From Bacteriovoracaceae bacterium UBA6153 (GTDB lineage Bacteria; Bdellovibrionota; Bacteriovoracia; Bacteriovoracales; Bacteriovoracaceae): a DNA stretch of 64,000 nt. Location: assembly GCA_002428265.1 (NCBI GenBank), contig DIUR01000010.1, positions 1 through 64,000 of the forward strand. Direction: 5' to 3'. Shown one piece after another: positions 18,229 to 28,447 of this stretch. The notes under the pieces are model-generated. The model was given only the letters and a program-made list of their open reading frames with translations. It had not been told where the DNA came from and searched no databases. Position numbers and translations under genes: made by a program. Every line of letters starts with the position of its first letter. Positions within the stretch are counted from its first letter, which is position 1.

Positions 18229-19125
18229 CTAAAAGTCTTGTAGCCATTCAGCGTCATTGCTGGGTTTTGGTAAATTCTGAAGGGCCGGAGGTGCGTTTTC
18301 ATCATCCAACCAGTTTTCCTGAGTGGGCTTTGGAAGATCGAGTGGAGAATTATTCAGTACAGGTGCCAGAATATCATCAACGCTCTTTTGCTCTTGCGGC
18401 ATAGATGTTGGTTTAAGAGGGCTTAGGGTAATATCTTTAACAGAGAAAAATTTCAGGTCACTATCAGCGATCTCTTTAGTTTCGATGGGAGTCATACTTG
18501 ATTCTTTGGCCATCAGATGGAAGCTGTTTTGAATGTTGGTGAGGGCTTCAATCATTTTGGGAAGTAGTGCGCTCTTGAGCGTATCCGGATAATCCGCGGC
18601 TTCAGGTGTGACTTTAGAAATCCAGAACTGCAAGAGCTCTGCTTTCTTTTCTAATTTTCTGTATTCAACTTTGTCTGTTTTAATATTATTGTTTTTTTGA
18701 AGTAAATATTCTTTGTATGTGGCATTCCCAACGAGATCAATGCTGTCTTTTAATAAGGCATTCAAAAACCAGTTAATGAAATTATCATTAGATTTCGCAA
18801 TTCCTGATCTTAGATTTGCAATACTGACACCATCAATTGGCTGCTTGTTGGCTTCAGCATAATTTTTTAGGAATGTTTTATAAATCTCAATTTTTCCGAC
18901 CATAAAAATGTCTTCTTTAGACATGGCCCTAGCGTATTTATCAATGTTTTTAATAGTAGGTAATATCTTGTTATAAGAAGTCAGATCATTTCTTTGAAGA
19001 CTATCAACTATCAGATTAATTTCAAGAGGCATCTCTTTAGAGCCTAAAATAGTTTTTTGGGCGTAAGAGTCCGTGACAGATAAAACTGCAAGAAGAATTA
19101 AAAATGTTTTAAACATTTTATTCAT
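18229..19125 (-). CDS. Secreted protein of unknown function
   Basis: Signal peptide MNKMFKTFLILLAVLSVTDSYAQ, then a largely helical 270-residue body and a Pro/Asp-rich tail ending PSNDAEWLQDF. No family recognised. I use the ATG at 19125; an ATG at 19134 would add three residues, and a third in-frame ATG lies at 19116. It overlaps the stop of the preceding gene by eight bases and is the last gene of the unit that starts with the Fe-S oxidoreductase at 24.1 kb. Confidence 0.65.
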   Translation of the reverse strand: MNKMFKTFLILLAVLSVTDSYAQKTILGSKEMPLEINLIVDSLQRNDLTSYNKILPTIKNIDKYARAMSKEDIFMVGKIEIYKTFLKNYAEANKQPIDGVSIANLRSGIAKSNDNFINWFLNALLKDSIDLVGNATYKEYLLQKNNNIKTDKVEYRKLEKKAELLQFWISKVTPEAADYPDTLKSALLPKMIEALTNIQNSFHLMAKESSMTPIETKEIADSDLKFFSVKDITLSPLKPTSMPQEQKSVDDILAPVLNNSPLDLPKPTQENWLDDENAPPALQNLPKPSNDAEWLQDF

Positions 19126-20218
19126 TAGCACCATCTATTTCTTTTATTGCTTCTGAGGCCTGTGCCGGTGGCAATGATTTTAAAGAATCTATATTTTTAT
19201 AATCAGAAGTTCCTTTCACTATGTAATAATGGCCTTTATCCAAAGCAAGGATTGTTCCATCCATATTGATAGCACTTGAAATAGTTTTCATTTCACTAAG
19301 AGGTGTGAGTGCTTTTGTATCTGGATTTAAATCGACAAGGTCTGTTGTATATCGCTCATTTGTTCCATAGTTTTTGATAAAAGTAATATTGTTATCTTTT
19401 CCATAATCACAGATGAGCTGGCCAGAGTCATTTGTCGTGGAATTGTAAATGGCTTCGCGTTTAGCAAAATCAGTTAATGGAAGTGCTACTCTTGAAATTA
19501 CCGTTCCATCTTTTGAGTAGTTGATTCCAAACAGCCCCATAATTAAGGAATTTTTGTGAAGACAAATTTCAGCCTTCATCATTGGGGAATTGGCCTTGTA
19601 AATAATCTCAGCTTTTCCCGTAGTTCTTTTAAATTGCAGAAGCCCTACGGCCCCAGTTTCACTTAAGTCAGTATAATAAATTGTATCATCATCACTCATG
19701 ATAACCTGAGGAGTGAAATAGGGATTGATTCTGTTATTGAGTTTAATTGTAAATTTGAGAGCACTGTTGGCCGTACTTTCAAAGGTAATCAAGCGAGAGT
19801 AGTTATCGTAAAAAGAAACCCAATTGTCATTTAAGTGAAGGGCGGCAGTATGTCCTTTGCCAACTTCTCTTAAAACAGTATCGCCAAAATTAAGAATAAA
19901 GATTTTTTGATTTGCTCTGATTGAATAAAAATTGTGAAAATCTTGGTTTTGTAGCACAACTATTTTCTTGCGAGATTCCGAGCCAATGAGGGTGTACTGA
20001 GTTCCAACTTTGCCTTTTAATAATTCGACAACTTTATAGTTACTAGAGTAGAGCAAACTGCCAGAACGTTTCTGATAATAAGTAAATTTTCCATCCTGGC
20101 TTAGAAATCTGATATTGCTGACAGCTTGTTTGGCTAGAAGTTCAGGCAATACAATCTTGGCCTGAAGTGATTCAGACAATATTAATGATAGGAATAGTAT
20201 TTTTAGTATCATGTTCAT
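19118..20218 (-). CDS. Secreted protein, possibly beta-propeller
   Basis: Signal peptide (MNMILKILFLSLILSESLQA) and a 345-residue mature part rich in short strands and turns. Repeating pieces such as DGKFTYYQKR, DDTIYYTDLS and DGTILALDKG suggest blades of a WD40/YncE-like propeller, but no family is recognised with confidence. The start lies two bases beyond the preceding gene's stop and the end overlaps the next gene, so the three secreted proteins are probably made together. Confidence 0.6.
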   Translation of the reverse strand: MNMILKILFLSLILSESLQAKIVLPELLAKQAVSNIRFLSQDGKFTYYQKRSGSLLYSSNYKVVELLKGKVGTQYTLIGSESRKKIVVLQNQDFHNFYSIRANQKIFILNFGDTVLREVGKGHTAALHLNDNWVSFYDNYSRLITFESTANSALKFTIKLNNRINPYFTPQVIMSDDDTIYYTDLSETGAVGLLQFKRTTGKAEIIYKANSPMMKAEICLHKNSLIMGLFGINYSKDGTVISRVALPLTDFAKREAIYNSTTNDSGQLICDYGKDNNITFIKNYGTNERYTTDLVDLNPDTKALTPLSEMKTISSAINMDGTILALDKGHYYIVKGTSDYKNIDSLKSLPPAQASEAIKEIDGANE

Positions 20219-20219
20219 A

Positions 20220-22112
20220 TTATTTTCTAATGCCGTATAAGGTCCACAAGCTCAGTGGATGAAGTTCCTGGTAAGCGCTAATTGCATTAAATATATTAGG
20301 CCATAATAAAAATCTTGGTGTGTGCACATCATCGATAGCAAGCCTTGAAATAAGAAGACTTTCGCCATCTTTCACGACATATCCATCGACAATAAAAGGC
20401 ATTGGCTTACATTGATTGATAGCGATTCTTTGAAATTGCTCTGGGATTAAATCCTCAGCACAGCCGATTCCATGAATAATCCCAGTAGGCATTTTATCAA
20501 GAAAAAACTTAAGATCAGTCAGGTTTCTAATCATTCTTTGCTGAGTGCCTTTAACTTCATTAATCAAACTGGTGAATGAATATCTCTCATTCATATAAAC
20601 TGTTGGGAAATAATCGAATGTGGGAGTACCGATAAATTTGATGTCTTGCTGAACTTTTTCTTCCCATATAACTTTCTTTTCACATGACATTGTGGTGCAG
20701 GTGTCGCCGCTAAAAACAATGAAGCAGCCAAATTTGAACTCAGAACGATTTGGATTATAGGTATTGGAGTCAACAATTCGACAAGTTGTTTTGGCCGGAG
20801 CTCCTTTATTGAGATAAAGAATTTTTGCAACAACCTGATCTTCACTGAGTGGTTCATCAGCTCGAGAGCCCGGAATATAAGTCGTGCAGGCTTCTTTATT
20901 AGTCACCCTATTCATGTAACAAACTTTTAGAGGCCAACCGGCTTCATTTTTAATATCTAAATTAAGTCGAGCGAGGGAATAGTTAGTTTCACCGCTGCAA
21001 GTCTCTTTTGTGCTGAGGATTTTTCTCGGGGCAAAATGGTTAATAATTCTATGAATATTAGTTAATGCTTCGTTATCAATATTTCCCGGACAATCGTGAT
21101 AATCTGTAATCAGCTTAGACTTATTAAGAGCTGTTGAGAGCACATCACAATTTTGTAGAGGGAAATTAGATGGATAATCCTTATTTCCTCTTGTTTCACA
21201 AAACTTGGCTTCAGTAGCTAATTTAGTTGCACAATTTCTAAGGTCTAAGTTGGTGAACTTGTCTTTTTTATTCATCATTTGCTGACACTTGTAGCTCATC
21301 TTATATTCTGGTACTTCAGAATTTAAAATTTTACTCCAAACGTCGTCTTTCAAATAATTTGAACAAAACAACTCTTGATTTGAAAGAGAGTTGCAAAGGT
21401 TATCAAGATAGATTCTTTTAACCAGTGGGATGCGCTCACGATAAAAGTCAGCAAGTCTCTTTAAGTTTGGTTTTTTAAAGACCTGTTGGATTCTGCATAA
21501 GTATGGAGTAAATGCATTATCAAGCCATTCATTGTGAATGGTGTTACATTCAGCTTTTGTCTTGGGGATAGTGAATTTGATTCCTTCGATGGTTTTTTGT
21601 GAGTTGGCCTCGGTAAAAAAAACAGAGTACTCACTATTGTTTAAACACTTCTTTTTATAAATCTGCTGGAAAAAATCATCTTTTAGCATAGAGGCCGATT
21701 CAATGGCCCCGTCTTTATTTTTATAATTGATAAGAATATTATCAATATTTCCTTCCGTTGTTTTCAAAAGATTGGTTTCAAGTACAGAGAGAAAGCGACA
21801 CTCATCTTTTTGGGCGAGTTTTAAAAAGCGCTCGTCAGAATGCATAAGGAGAGATTTAACATACTGAGGGTCTAGTTTTACATCAGTAAAACCAGATAGG
21901 TCTGAGACAACTTTTAGATTGGCCGTAATACTTGATTTATTTTTTTGAAATTGATCTTTGTGAAGTTCCAGGAGTCTTTCAAAGCTTTCGATAATTCCCG
22001 GGGCTGTAGATTCTTGAGATATGGCCTTGCCAGGTAAACTGGCAAGGCAAGCAAGCATAATTATCTTACAAAACTGATTTGGCCAGAATGGAAGCGATAT
22101 CTTCAACTTCAA
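20220..22112 (-). CDS. Large cysteine-rich secreted protein of unknown function
   Basis: A protein of up to 630 aa with an N-terminal hydrophobic segment (IIMLACLASLPGKAIS, residues ~17-32) and roughly two dozen Cys spread through the mature part, suggesting periplasmic disulfides. The frame opens at a TTG (22112), overlapping the oxidoreductase gene by 47 bases. An ATG at 22058 avoids the overlap but leaves a signal peptide without a basic start, so I keep the longer form with reserve. No domain recognised. Confidence 0.6.
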   Translation of the reverse strand: MKLKISLPFWPNQFCKIIMLACLASLPGKAISQESTAPGIIESFERLLELHKDQFQKNKSSITANLKVVSDLSGFTDVKLDPQYVKSLLMHSDERFLKLAQKDECRFLSVLETNLLKTTEGNIDNILINYKNKDGAIESASMLKDDFFQQIYKKKCLNNSEYSVFFTEANSQKTIEGIKFTIPKTKAECNTIHNEWLDNAFTPYLCRIQQVFKKPNLKRLADFYRERIPLVKRIYLDNLCNSLSNQELFCSNYLKDDVWSKILNSEVPEYKMSYKCQQMMNKKDKFTNLDLRNCATKLATEAKFCETRGNKDYPSNFPLQNCDVLSTALNKSKLITDYHDCPGNIDNEALTNIHRIINHFAPRKILSTKETCSGETNYSLARLNLDIKNEAGWPLKVCYMNRVTNKEACTTYIPGSRADEPLSEDQVVAKILYLNKGAPAKTTCRIVDSNTYNPNRSEFKFGCFIVFSGDTCTTMSCEKKVIWEEKVQQDIKFIGTPTFDYFPTVYMNERYSFTSLINEVKGTQQRMIRNLTDLKFFLDKMPTGIIHGIGCAEDLIPEQFQRIAINQCKPMPFIVDGYVVKDGESLLISRLAIDDVHTPRFLLWPNIFNAISAYQELHPLSLWTLYGIRK

Positions 22113-24093
22113 GGTTTTCCGTTTCCTTAACGTGAGCTTTCGACGAATTAAAGTTAATCATACAATAAGAACAGGCCGTAGCCAATTTGTTAACTTCTTT
22201 TTCACCAATGTCTTTAAGTCGGTTATTCGCAATATGCTCTCCTTCTGGAAGCTCATACCACATATTTCCTCCGCCCATTCCACAACAAAGGGCCTTATCT
22301 TTATTTCTTTCCATTTCTTTAATCTTAATTCCCTGAATAGAATTTAAGATCGCTCTTGGAGCATTGTATTCACCGTGGTGACGGCCCAGGTAACATGGAT
22401 CGTGGAAAGTTAGCTCTTCATTAATCGCTTTTTCTGGATAAAGTTTTCCTTGGTCCAGAAGTTCAGCTAGTAATTCAGTATGGTGAACTGTTTCAAAAGC
22501 ACCGTCTTCAAATTTTGCGTACTCTTTACCAATAGTATGTAAACAGTGAGGGCAATGAGTGACGACTTTGCCGAAATCATATTGTCTCATGTTCGCAATG
22601 TTTTCGATGGCAATTTCATAGAAAGAATATTCATCACCAAATCTTCTAACAGGATCACCATTACATTTTTCTGTTTTACCCATAACTGCGAAGCTGACTC
22701 CAGCTTTTTTCATCATGGCGATCGTGTCTTTTACAACTTTTTGGTTTGATCCATCGTAAGATCCAGCGCAACCAACATAATATAAATAATCAACTTTTTT
22801 ACCAGCTTCAATAACAGGTATGTTTAGGCCATCTGCCCATTTAAAGCGATCTTGTTGAGAAATCCCCCAAGGGTTACCTTGGTTCTTAATTTTGTTAATA
22901 GCATCGCCCGCCGCTGGAGGAATGTCTCCCAAGGTAAGGGCCTTGTAGCGTTTTGCTTCCATGATGATTTGAACGTGCTCAATATTAGAAGGACATTCTT
23001 CCATACAAGCACCACAAGTCGTACAGGCATCAAGTTCATTAGCTGAATAAATTGGATTTTCACCCCAGATTTCAGCATCTGTCTGACCGCTTGCCTGAGT
23101 AGCAAATGAAAGGTCGCGAGCTTTAGTAATAATTTTTTTAGGATCAAGAATTTTTCCAGCAAGATTAGCAGGACAGACTTGAGTACAACGTCCACATTCA
23201 ACACATGAAAGTAGATCGAAGTTATTTTTCATTGTAAGTTCAGAAAGTTTGCCTAAACCAAAAGTTTCAGCGCTTTCATCTTCAAAGTTCATTGGCTTTA
23301 ATACACCACCTCTTTTTGGAGGAGTGATTAAAGAAGCAACTGGCAATAAGAAAATGTGTGAAAACTTTGAATAAGGAATTGTTGCGATAAAGACCATTGT
23401 GTTGGCCATGTGTAAGAACCAAAGTGTTCTAAAGCTATAAGCTAGAGTTGCATCACTCATATTAAAGTAACCAAATAGACTAGCTAGTGCCCAGCCAACA
23501 GGAGACCATACTGATTCATTGATTGGCATGTTGTTACCAAGGATTCTTAATCCTTCAATCAAATAACCAATAACAACAAGAAGAATCAACATGGTGTACA
23601 TGAAAAGCTCTTGCTTAGGTTTTGTCGCTTCAAGATAAGCTGGCTTTTTAATATAGCGGCGGTGGTAAGCAAATCCGATTCCTACGAGAATCATAATCCC
23701 TGCAACATCAGCTAAAAAAGAAACAACAATATAAGTTGTTCCCTGGAAAACTTTTAAGGGAGTATCGTAATGAACAGCAACTAAGTCAGTGGCAATCCAA
23801 AGAATAAAAAATCCGTAAAAAATTAATCCGTGAAAAAATCCTACATATTTAAAGCGAGGAACTTTTCCTGTCAGTAATGACGTGTGAAAAAATCTGGCCC
23901 AGTTTAATTTTTCAGGAAGCAGACCAGGAATACCTTTTACTCCCTGTCCTTTAGTAACGAACAATAATTTTTTATACATACCTGTGGCCAGAAAACCAAG
24001 GCTGATTAAAAACATGCCGTACATGATGAATTTAAAAACGTGTGGAATGTTCCACATGATTTCTCTGGTGGCGAGTGTACTTACCTCTCCCAT
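22066..24093 (-). CDS. Membrane-bound Fe-S oxidoreductase, HdrD/EMO-like (CCG domains)
   Basis: Fusion of a membrane domain (five or six helices, residues ~15-250, resembling the nitrate reductase gamma/HdrE cytochrome b family) with two 4Fe-4S clusters (CVECGRCTQVCP and CTTCGACMEECP) and two cysteine-rich CCG domains (the second ending CCGMGGG). This arrangement matches the ETF:menaquinone oxidoreductase type found with acyl-CoA dehydrogenases. I infer electron transfer between the quinone pool and a soluble donor such as ETF; no etfAB genes are in the window. 675 aa; SD TAGGAGA gives the ATG at 24093. Confidence 0.85.
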   Translation of the reverse strand: MGEVSTLATREIMWNIPHVFKFIMYGMFLISLGFLATGMYKKLLFVTKGQGVKGIPGLLPEKLNWARFFHTSLLTGKVPRFKYVGFFHGLIFYGFFILWIATDLVAVHYDTPLKVFQGTTYIVVSFLADVAGIMILVGIGFAYHRRYIKKPAYLEATKPKQELFMYTMLILLVVIGYLIEGLRILGNNMPINESVWSPVGWALASLFGYFNMSDATLAYSFRTLWFLHMANTMVFIATIPYSKFSHIFLLPVASLITPPKRGGVLKPMNFEDESAETFGLGKLSELTMKNNFDLLSCVECGRCTQVCPANLAGKILDPKKIITKARDLSFATQASGQTDAEIWGENPIYSANELDACTTCGACMEECPSNIEHVQIIMEAKRYKALTLGDIPPAAGDAINKIKNQGNPWGISQQDRFKWADGLNIPVIEAGKKVDYLYYVGCAGSYDGSNQKVVKDTIAMMKKAGVSFAVMGKTEKCNGDPVRRFGDEYSFYEIAIENIANMRQYDFGKVVTHCPHCLHTIGKEYAKFEDGAFETVHHTELLAELLDQGKLYPEKAINEELTFHDPCYLGRHHGEYNAPRAILNSIQGIKIKEMERNKDKALCCGMGGGNMWYELPEGEHIANNRLKDIGEKEVNKLATACSYCMINFNSSKAHVKETENLEVEDIASILAKSVL

Positions 24094-24245
24094 AGTGTCT
24101 CCTAAAATAACGCGAGCAAATTAGTCTGATATTCAATGTTTTGATCCCTTTTAGAATAGATGAGAATCCCAAATATTTAAATGAGAAATTTAGTTAAATA
24201 AGGCATAATAAAAATCCCAATAGCAATTTAGATTGGACGATTTAA

Positions 24246-25280
24246 ATGAAAATATTTTTAGTTACAGTATTGTCTTTTTTCACTCTGAGCTGCGCAAGAG
24301 TTCAGACACTCAATCTTAAAGAGCATGCCTATTCTGAAAGACCCAACCATGTCATTTGGATTCAAATTGCCGGCTTTTCAGAAGAGCATATTCCATTATT
24401 ACGTTTTAATGTTTCGGAAGCGGCCAATAAAACGAGCATGGAGCAAATGGATTGTGTAGGTAAGATGTGGAATTTTAATTTATTCCAGCTGCGACCTGAA
24501 GCAAGTAGAAGTTTTTTGTCACAAAGCAATGGCTCAAAAAATATTAGCGGGACATGTGAAGACTATGCAGTTAAACCAGCGTGGAGCTACATGCAGGATA
24601 TTAATTACGCTACGGCCATAATGGAAACAGGAGCAGGTACTGAGCAAAGCTTAGAAAAAGCGTTAGGCTGCCCAAACAATATAACTCTCGATACACATAA
24701 AACTCGCTTCTACAAAATGGGCCCGGAAGTCACACCAGTACATAAATCTTTTCACTATCAGGATTCCCCAGAAATGGTGCAGGAGTCTAATAAGCCTGGA
24801 ATGTATTACGACAGGTCATGCCAGAAAGGTATCTGTTATTCGACACTTTCAAATAATTTTAAAACGGTTTGGACTTCGCTTACCAAAGTTCAGAGAAAAA
24901 CGTTTTTTGTAGTTCGCGATTTTAATTTCCAAAAAGGGTTGAAGAAAAAAGACTTGAGCTTTGCTAAAGAATCTCTTCTGGAAATTGACCGCATTGTCTC
25001 TATGCTTGAAGGACAAAAGCCAGGTGAAACTTTAATTATTATCAGTGGGGCCGAGTCGCTTCCTATTGAATTTCCACTTCAAGGCAAAGAGTGGTCTGAT
25101 TTTGAAAAGAGCGGAAAAAATATTATTTATAAAAACTCTTCTTTGATGTCTCCGGTAATGGCAAGAGGAGCAATGGCAGAAAATTTTTGTGGAATTTTTG
25201 AAGAATCAGAAATGTTAAAAAGAACGATTTATAAACCAGAAGCTAAGAAATTTAACTGGGATAGTGTGAACCCTTTTTAA
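24246..25280 (+). CDS. Putative lipoprotein with alkaline-phosphatase-like fold
   Basis: MKIFLVTVLSFFTLSC gives a lipobox Cys at residue 16. The mature part opens with HVIWIQIAGFSEEHIPLL, reminiscent of the first strand of alkaline-phosphatase/sulfatase superfamily proteins, and has a later strand ETLIIISGAESLP where that family has its metal-binding end. The usual catalytic Thr/Ser and His ligands are not evident, so it may be a degenerate member. 344 aa; its stop overlaps the convergent hslO stop by four bases. Confidence 0.5.
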   Translation: MKIFLVTVLSFFTLSCARVQTLNLKEHAYSERPNHVIWIQIAGFSEEHIPLLRFNVSEAANKTSMEQMDCVGKMWNFNLFQLRPEASRSFLSQSNGSKNISGTCEDYAVKPAWSYMQDINYATAIMETGAGTEQSLEKALGCPNNITLDTHKTRFYKMGPEVTPVHKSFHYQDSPEMVQESNKPGMYYDRSCQKGICYSTLSNNFKTVWTSLTKVQRKTFFVVRDFNFQKGLKKKDLSFAKESLLEIDRIVSMLEGQKPGETLIIISGAESLPIEFPLQGKEWSDFEKSGKNIIYKNSSLMSPVMARGAMAENFCGIFEESEMLKRTIYKPEAKKFNWDSVNPF

Positions 25281-26113
25281 GATTCAAATTCTTCGCGAGT
25301 TAATAGATAGCTCGTTTTACAGTAATCACATTTAGTTTCGATGTGCGCTTCATGGGGTTCAAATACAGAATCCATTCCACTAGACCAGACAATTGAGCGA
25401 ACACCTTCAAACATGCGCTCTCTAGAGCAAGTACATTTAAATTTAATTTCCTTAGACCCTAGGAAAATTAATCCTTCGGATTCAAATAAAGACTGAATGT
25501 CAGATTGCTCAGTTGTCCCAACTTCATAAAGTTTGCTGACTTTTTCTTCAAGACGGCCCCAGTATTCAGAAATGCTTAAAACGTAATTCGTTCTTACTCT
25601 ATTAACATTAATTTCTGGAAGTTTTTGAATCATTAAGCTTTGGTCAGATGCTTGGCTTAAAAAGACTTCACTATTAACCTGGTACGATTCAGTTAAAATG
25701 CTGTTAACGACATTGTGAAAATCAACTTTATCCAATTGAATAATAGAGTTATGTGGCTGAAGTTCACCGGGAAGAAGTTTTACGATACGGCATTTTCCAT
25801 CAATTGATTTTGGAAACTGGTTAAAGTCTTCAGGAATCAGAAGAGTTCTCATCTGGCCTTGATCACTCATTTCAATTTTTAAACGAAAATAGGGTTCATC
25901 TGAGTCAATGTAGACTCCAAGACCTTCACCTGGTTTTAAGAATGAAATCATTGGTTGAAGAGAAAGAATTGCGTCACGGTAATAATTAAAACCTGCACCT
26001 ACCACAGAGTGGATAATGGCGAGGTCGTTGATCAACTTCTGACCTTCGAAGAAGTGGAGAGTGAAACCCTCATTTTGATCAATAAAACTATACAATCGAC
26101 TTTCTGGAAGCAT
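25277..26113 (-). CDS. hslO: Redox-regulated chaperone Hsp33
   Basis: Holdase switched on by oxidation. The zinc-binding redox switch is complete: Cys227 and Cys229 in FKCTCSRERM, and Cys262 and Cys265 in CDYC near the C-terminus. The N-terminal domain is more divergent than usual. 278 aa, near the family norm. It is divergent from the AddB-like gene, with about 50 bases between starts. Confidence 0.9.
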   Translation of the reverse strand: MLPESRLYSFIDQNEGFTLHFFEGQKLINDLAIIHSVVGAGFNYYRDAILSLQPMISFLKPGEGLGVYIDSDEPYFRLKIEMSDQGQMRTLLIPEDFNQFPKSIDGKCRIVKLLPGELQPHNSIIQLDKVDFHNVVNSILTESYQVNSEVFLSQASDQSLMIQKLPEINVNRVRTNYVLSISEYWGRLEEKVSKLYEVGTTEQSDIQSLFESEGLIFLGSKEIKFKCTCSRERMFEGVRSIVWSSGMDSVFEPHEAHIETKCDYCKTSYLLTREEFES

Positions 26114-26161
26114 AAAATATTTTTATCAGAAGTTCATAGGTTTGTCTTGGAGAAAAGCGTT

Positions 26162-28447
26162 GTGCTAGATGTAGTCTTTTATCAATCCAACCAAGATTTA
26201 TTGCAGAAAATGGGGGATGAAAATCCACCATTGATTATCTGCCCAAGTCCTCAGGTTGCTGATAACTTGAGAAGTCTTGCTCCAGAGCTAAATATCATTA
26301 CCATTTCAAAATGGACAAGTGACCATCTTAAAACCTTGGGTCTAAAAAGGGCCAGAAAGTCTGAGCTTATGATTAAGCTTGCTCCAGTCTGGAGACATTA
26401 TTTTCCAAGTGAAGGGACCTCTCTTTTTTTAGAGGCATTTGAGCTCTTTACGGAGCTGCGCTCATACACACTGAATATTGAGTTACTAAATGAGTTTTTG
26501 GCAGAGCTAGACGAAACAACCAGAAAATCAATTCATATTTTTTGGATTTATTTAGATCAACAGGAAATTATCGATGAACATCTTAGTTATTTAAAAGTGA
26601 CTGAGTCTAAGAATCATCAAACTTTTTGGATGGTTGGATTTAAGCACATGAGTGGTGTTCAAATCGATATGCTCAAAACAATCAGTGAGGAGCACTCAAT
26701 CGTTGTATTGTTCCCACAATCAGTTTATTCAGAGTCCCTTCCAAATGACTGGATCAGATGGCTTTCTGCGGATGAAGTCATTAGAGAGAAGTCTCAAATT
26801 GATAAATCAGATATTAAGATAAATATTATCCCCAAAGGGAAAGCAAATGTTGTGCTTGAAAAGTTTTTTAATAAACATCCAGCATTCGATCTTGTTATGG
26901 CCGGAACTCAAATTGGTTTAGTGGCCCTTCAGGAAGCTCAAAAGAAGAAATCATTTTTTAAAACGACAGAAGACTTATTTTCTATTGAAATAGAATTGCT
27001 GACGCTTGAAATAAGATTGATTCTTAAAGAAAAAAAATCTCTAAGCTCAGAAGAGTTGAATCTTTACCTGGAAGATCAAAAAAAGATCTCTATAAGCAGT
27101 GGCCAGTATAGAAAGTTTAAAACGCTAGAGCTGATGCAAGCAGCATTGGAGCTCTATTCTGAATTTCAGCCCAATATAGATGCATTTGCTATCGATATTC
27201 TGGAGTTTATTGTAGGTCTTAATTCACCAAGAGTTTCTTTATTGTCTCTAGAGTCTCATACTGAAAGAATGTTCATTGATATGAATGGACTTAACTTTAG
27301 AGATGAAGAAAGATCCATTGGTTTATTCGCGACAGTGAGTATGGGAGGCTTTAGGGCCAATGAAAGGATTCTCAGTGAAGCTATGACCAAAGCTTTGAGA
27401 GTCATAGGGCCAATTAAAAGAGCAGGACTTGATTTTCTTTTTCATAAGTATGAACTTCTATCGATTCTAAAAGATCAAAAGAATATTCTGCTCATTGAAG
27501 AGCAACTACTTGAGTCTGATTTATCATGGAGAGAAATTTTAAAGAATTTCAACCTTGTCGAGTATGACCTTGATGTTCATTATAAAATTAAAGAAGTTAA
27601 AGAGCATCTCAATGACAAGAAAAAGTCTGGACCTTTTATTCAAACATACTTTTCAGCCTCTAGGCTTCAAAGCTTCATAGATTGCCCTCAGAAATATTAT
27701 TTTAATTACATTGATAAGATAGATAATAGACCAGATGAAAGATCGGCCCTCGGGCCTGATGAATTAGGAAATTTGGAGCATAAAATTATTGCTGCGTATT
27801 TTGAAGAGAACGACTTTCAAAGCGAAGCAGAAGTTAGTATTAAAAACCACCGAAAATCTTGTTTGAGAATTTTTAACGAGTACCTAATTGAGAGCAGTCT
27901 TATTCTGAATGAAACGGAAAAAGCGCGTAGTTATAATGAAATTATGCACTATACGCTCAATGGAATTGTTTTCCTTCATGAGTTAATGAAAACAAAAAAA
28001 GCTGTCTCAATCAAATTTGAAATACCTCTTAAGGAAAATCCATGGATACTTAAAGGTTCTATCGATTGTTTAATTGAGCTAGGAAATAAAAAAGTTATAG
28101 TTATTGATTTCAAAAGATCTAGTAGTGCCGCCGGCACAAAGGCCGAGACTATTGAATTTAAAAAAATTCAAATGTGGGTTTACTTGCTTACACTAACTCA
28201 TTCGGGGCAAGAAATAGATTCATTTGGTTATCTGAATTTAAGCGATATCAATGATGATAAGTTATTTTTTGATTCGGCTGATTCTGAAAAACTAATGACT
28301 GATTCAATGGATTCAGCAAAAGAAGTTATCGAAAAAGCTATTTCAGGAATTAAGACTGAAGTACCTTTTTTGCCAAGCCCCCGAGAAGCTAAAGTTTGTA
28401 GTTTCTGTGCCGTTAATCTCTTTTGTCTAAAAGGGGAGACTCTATGA
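26162..28447 (+). CDS. AddB-like nuclease subunit of a helicase-nuclease (RecBCD-type repair)
   Basis: C-terminal PD-(D/E)XK nuclease with an Fe-S staple: Cys508 in SFIDCPQKYYF plus CSFCAVNLFC (Cys746, 749, 755). The catalytic stretch VIVIDFKRS lies between. The N-terminal helicase-like part has no Walker A, as in inactive AddB motors. The gene pairs with the helicase subunit downstream by an ATGA overlap. I start at GTG 26162, with GGAGA eight bases upstream, giving 761 aa. The longer frame from 25955 would overlap hslO and encode unrelated residues. Shorter than Bacillus AddB. Roles: double-strand break end processing. Confidence 0.78.
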   Translation: MLDVVFYQSNQDLLQKMGDENPPLIICPSPQVADNLRSLAPELNIITISKWTSDHLKTLGLKRARKSELMIKLAPVWRHYFPSEGTSLFLEAFELFTELRSYTLNIELLNEFLAELDETTRKSIHIFWIYLDQQEIIDEHLSYLKVTESKNHQTFWMVGFKHMSGVQIDMLKTISEEHSIVVLFPQSVYSESLPNDWIRWLSADEVIREKSQIDKSDIKINIIPKGKANVVLEKFFNKHPAFDLVMAGTQIGLVALQEAQKKKSFFKTTEDLFSIEIELLTLEIRLILKEKKSLSSEELNLYLEDQKKISISSGQYRKFKTLELMQAALELYSEFQPNIDAFAIDILEFIVGLNSPRVSLLSLESHTERMFIDMNGLNFRDEERSIGLFATVSMGGFRANERILSEAMTKALRVIGPIKRAGLDFLFHKYELLSILKDQKNILLIEEQLLESDLSWREILKNFNLVEYDLDVHYKIKEVKEHLNDKKKSGPFIQTYFSASRLQSFIDCPQKYYFNYIDKIDNRPDERSALGPDELGNLEHKIIAAYFEENDFQSEAEVSIKNHRKSCLRIFNEYLIESSLILNETEKARSYNEIMHYTLNGIVFLHELMKTKKAVSIKFEIPLKENPWILKGSIDCLIELGNKKVIVIDFKRSSSAAGTKAETIEFKKIQMWVYLLTLTHSGQEIDSFGYLNLSDINDDKLFFDSADSEKLMTDSMDSAKEVIEKAISGIKTEVPFLPSPREAKVCSFCAVNLFCLKGETL

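Noticed and set aside
25955..26161. N-terminal extension of the AddB-like frame
   Set aside because: Overlaps hslO on the other strand and lacks a SD; the GTG at 26162 has one.
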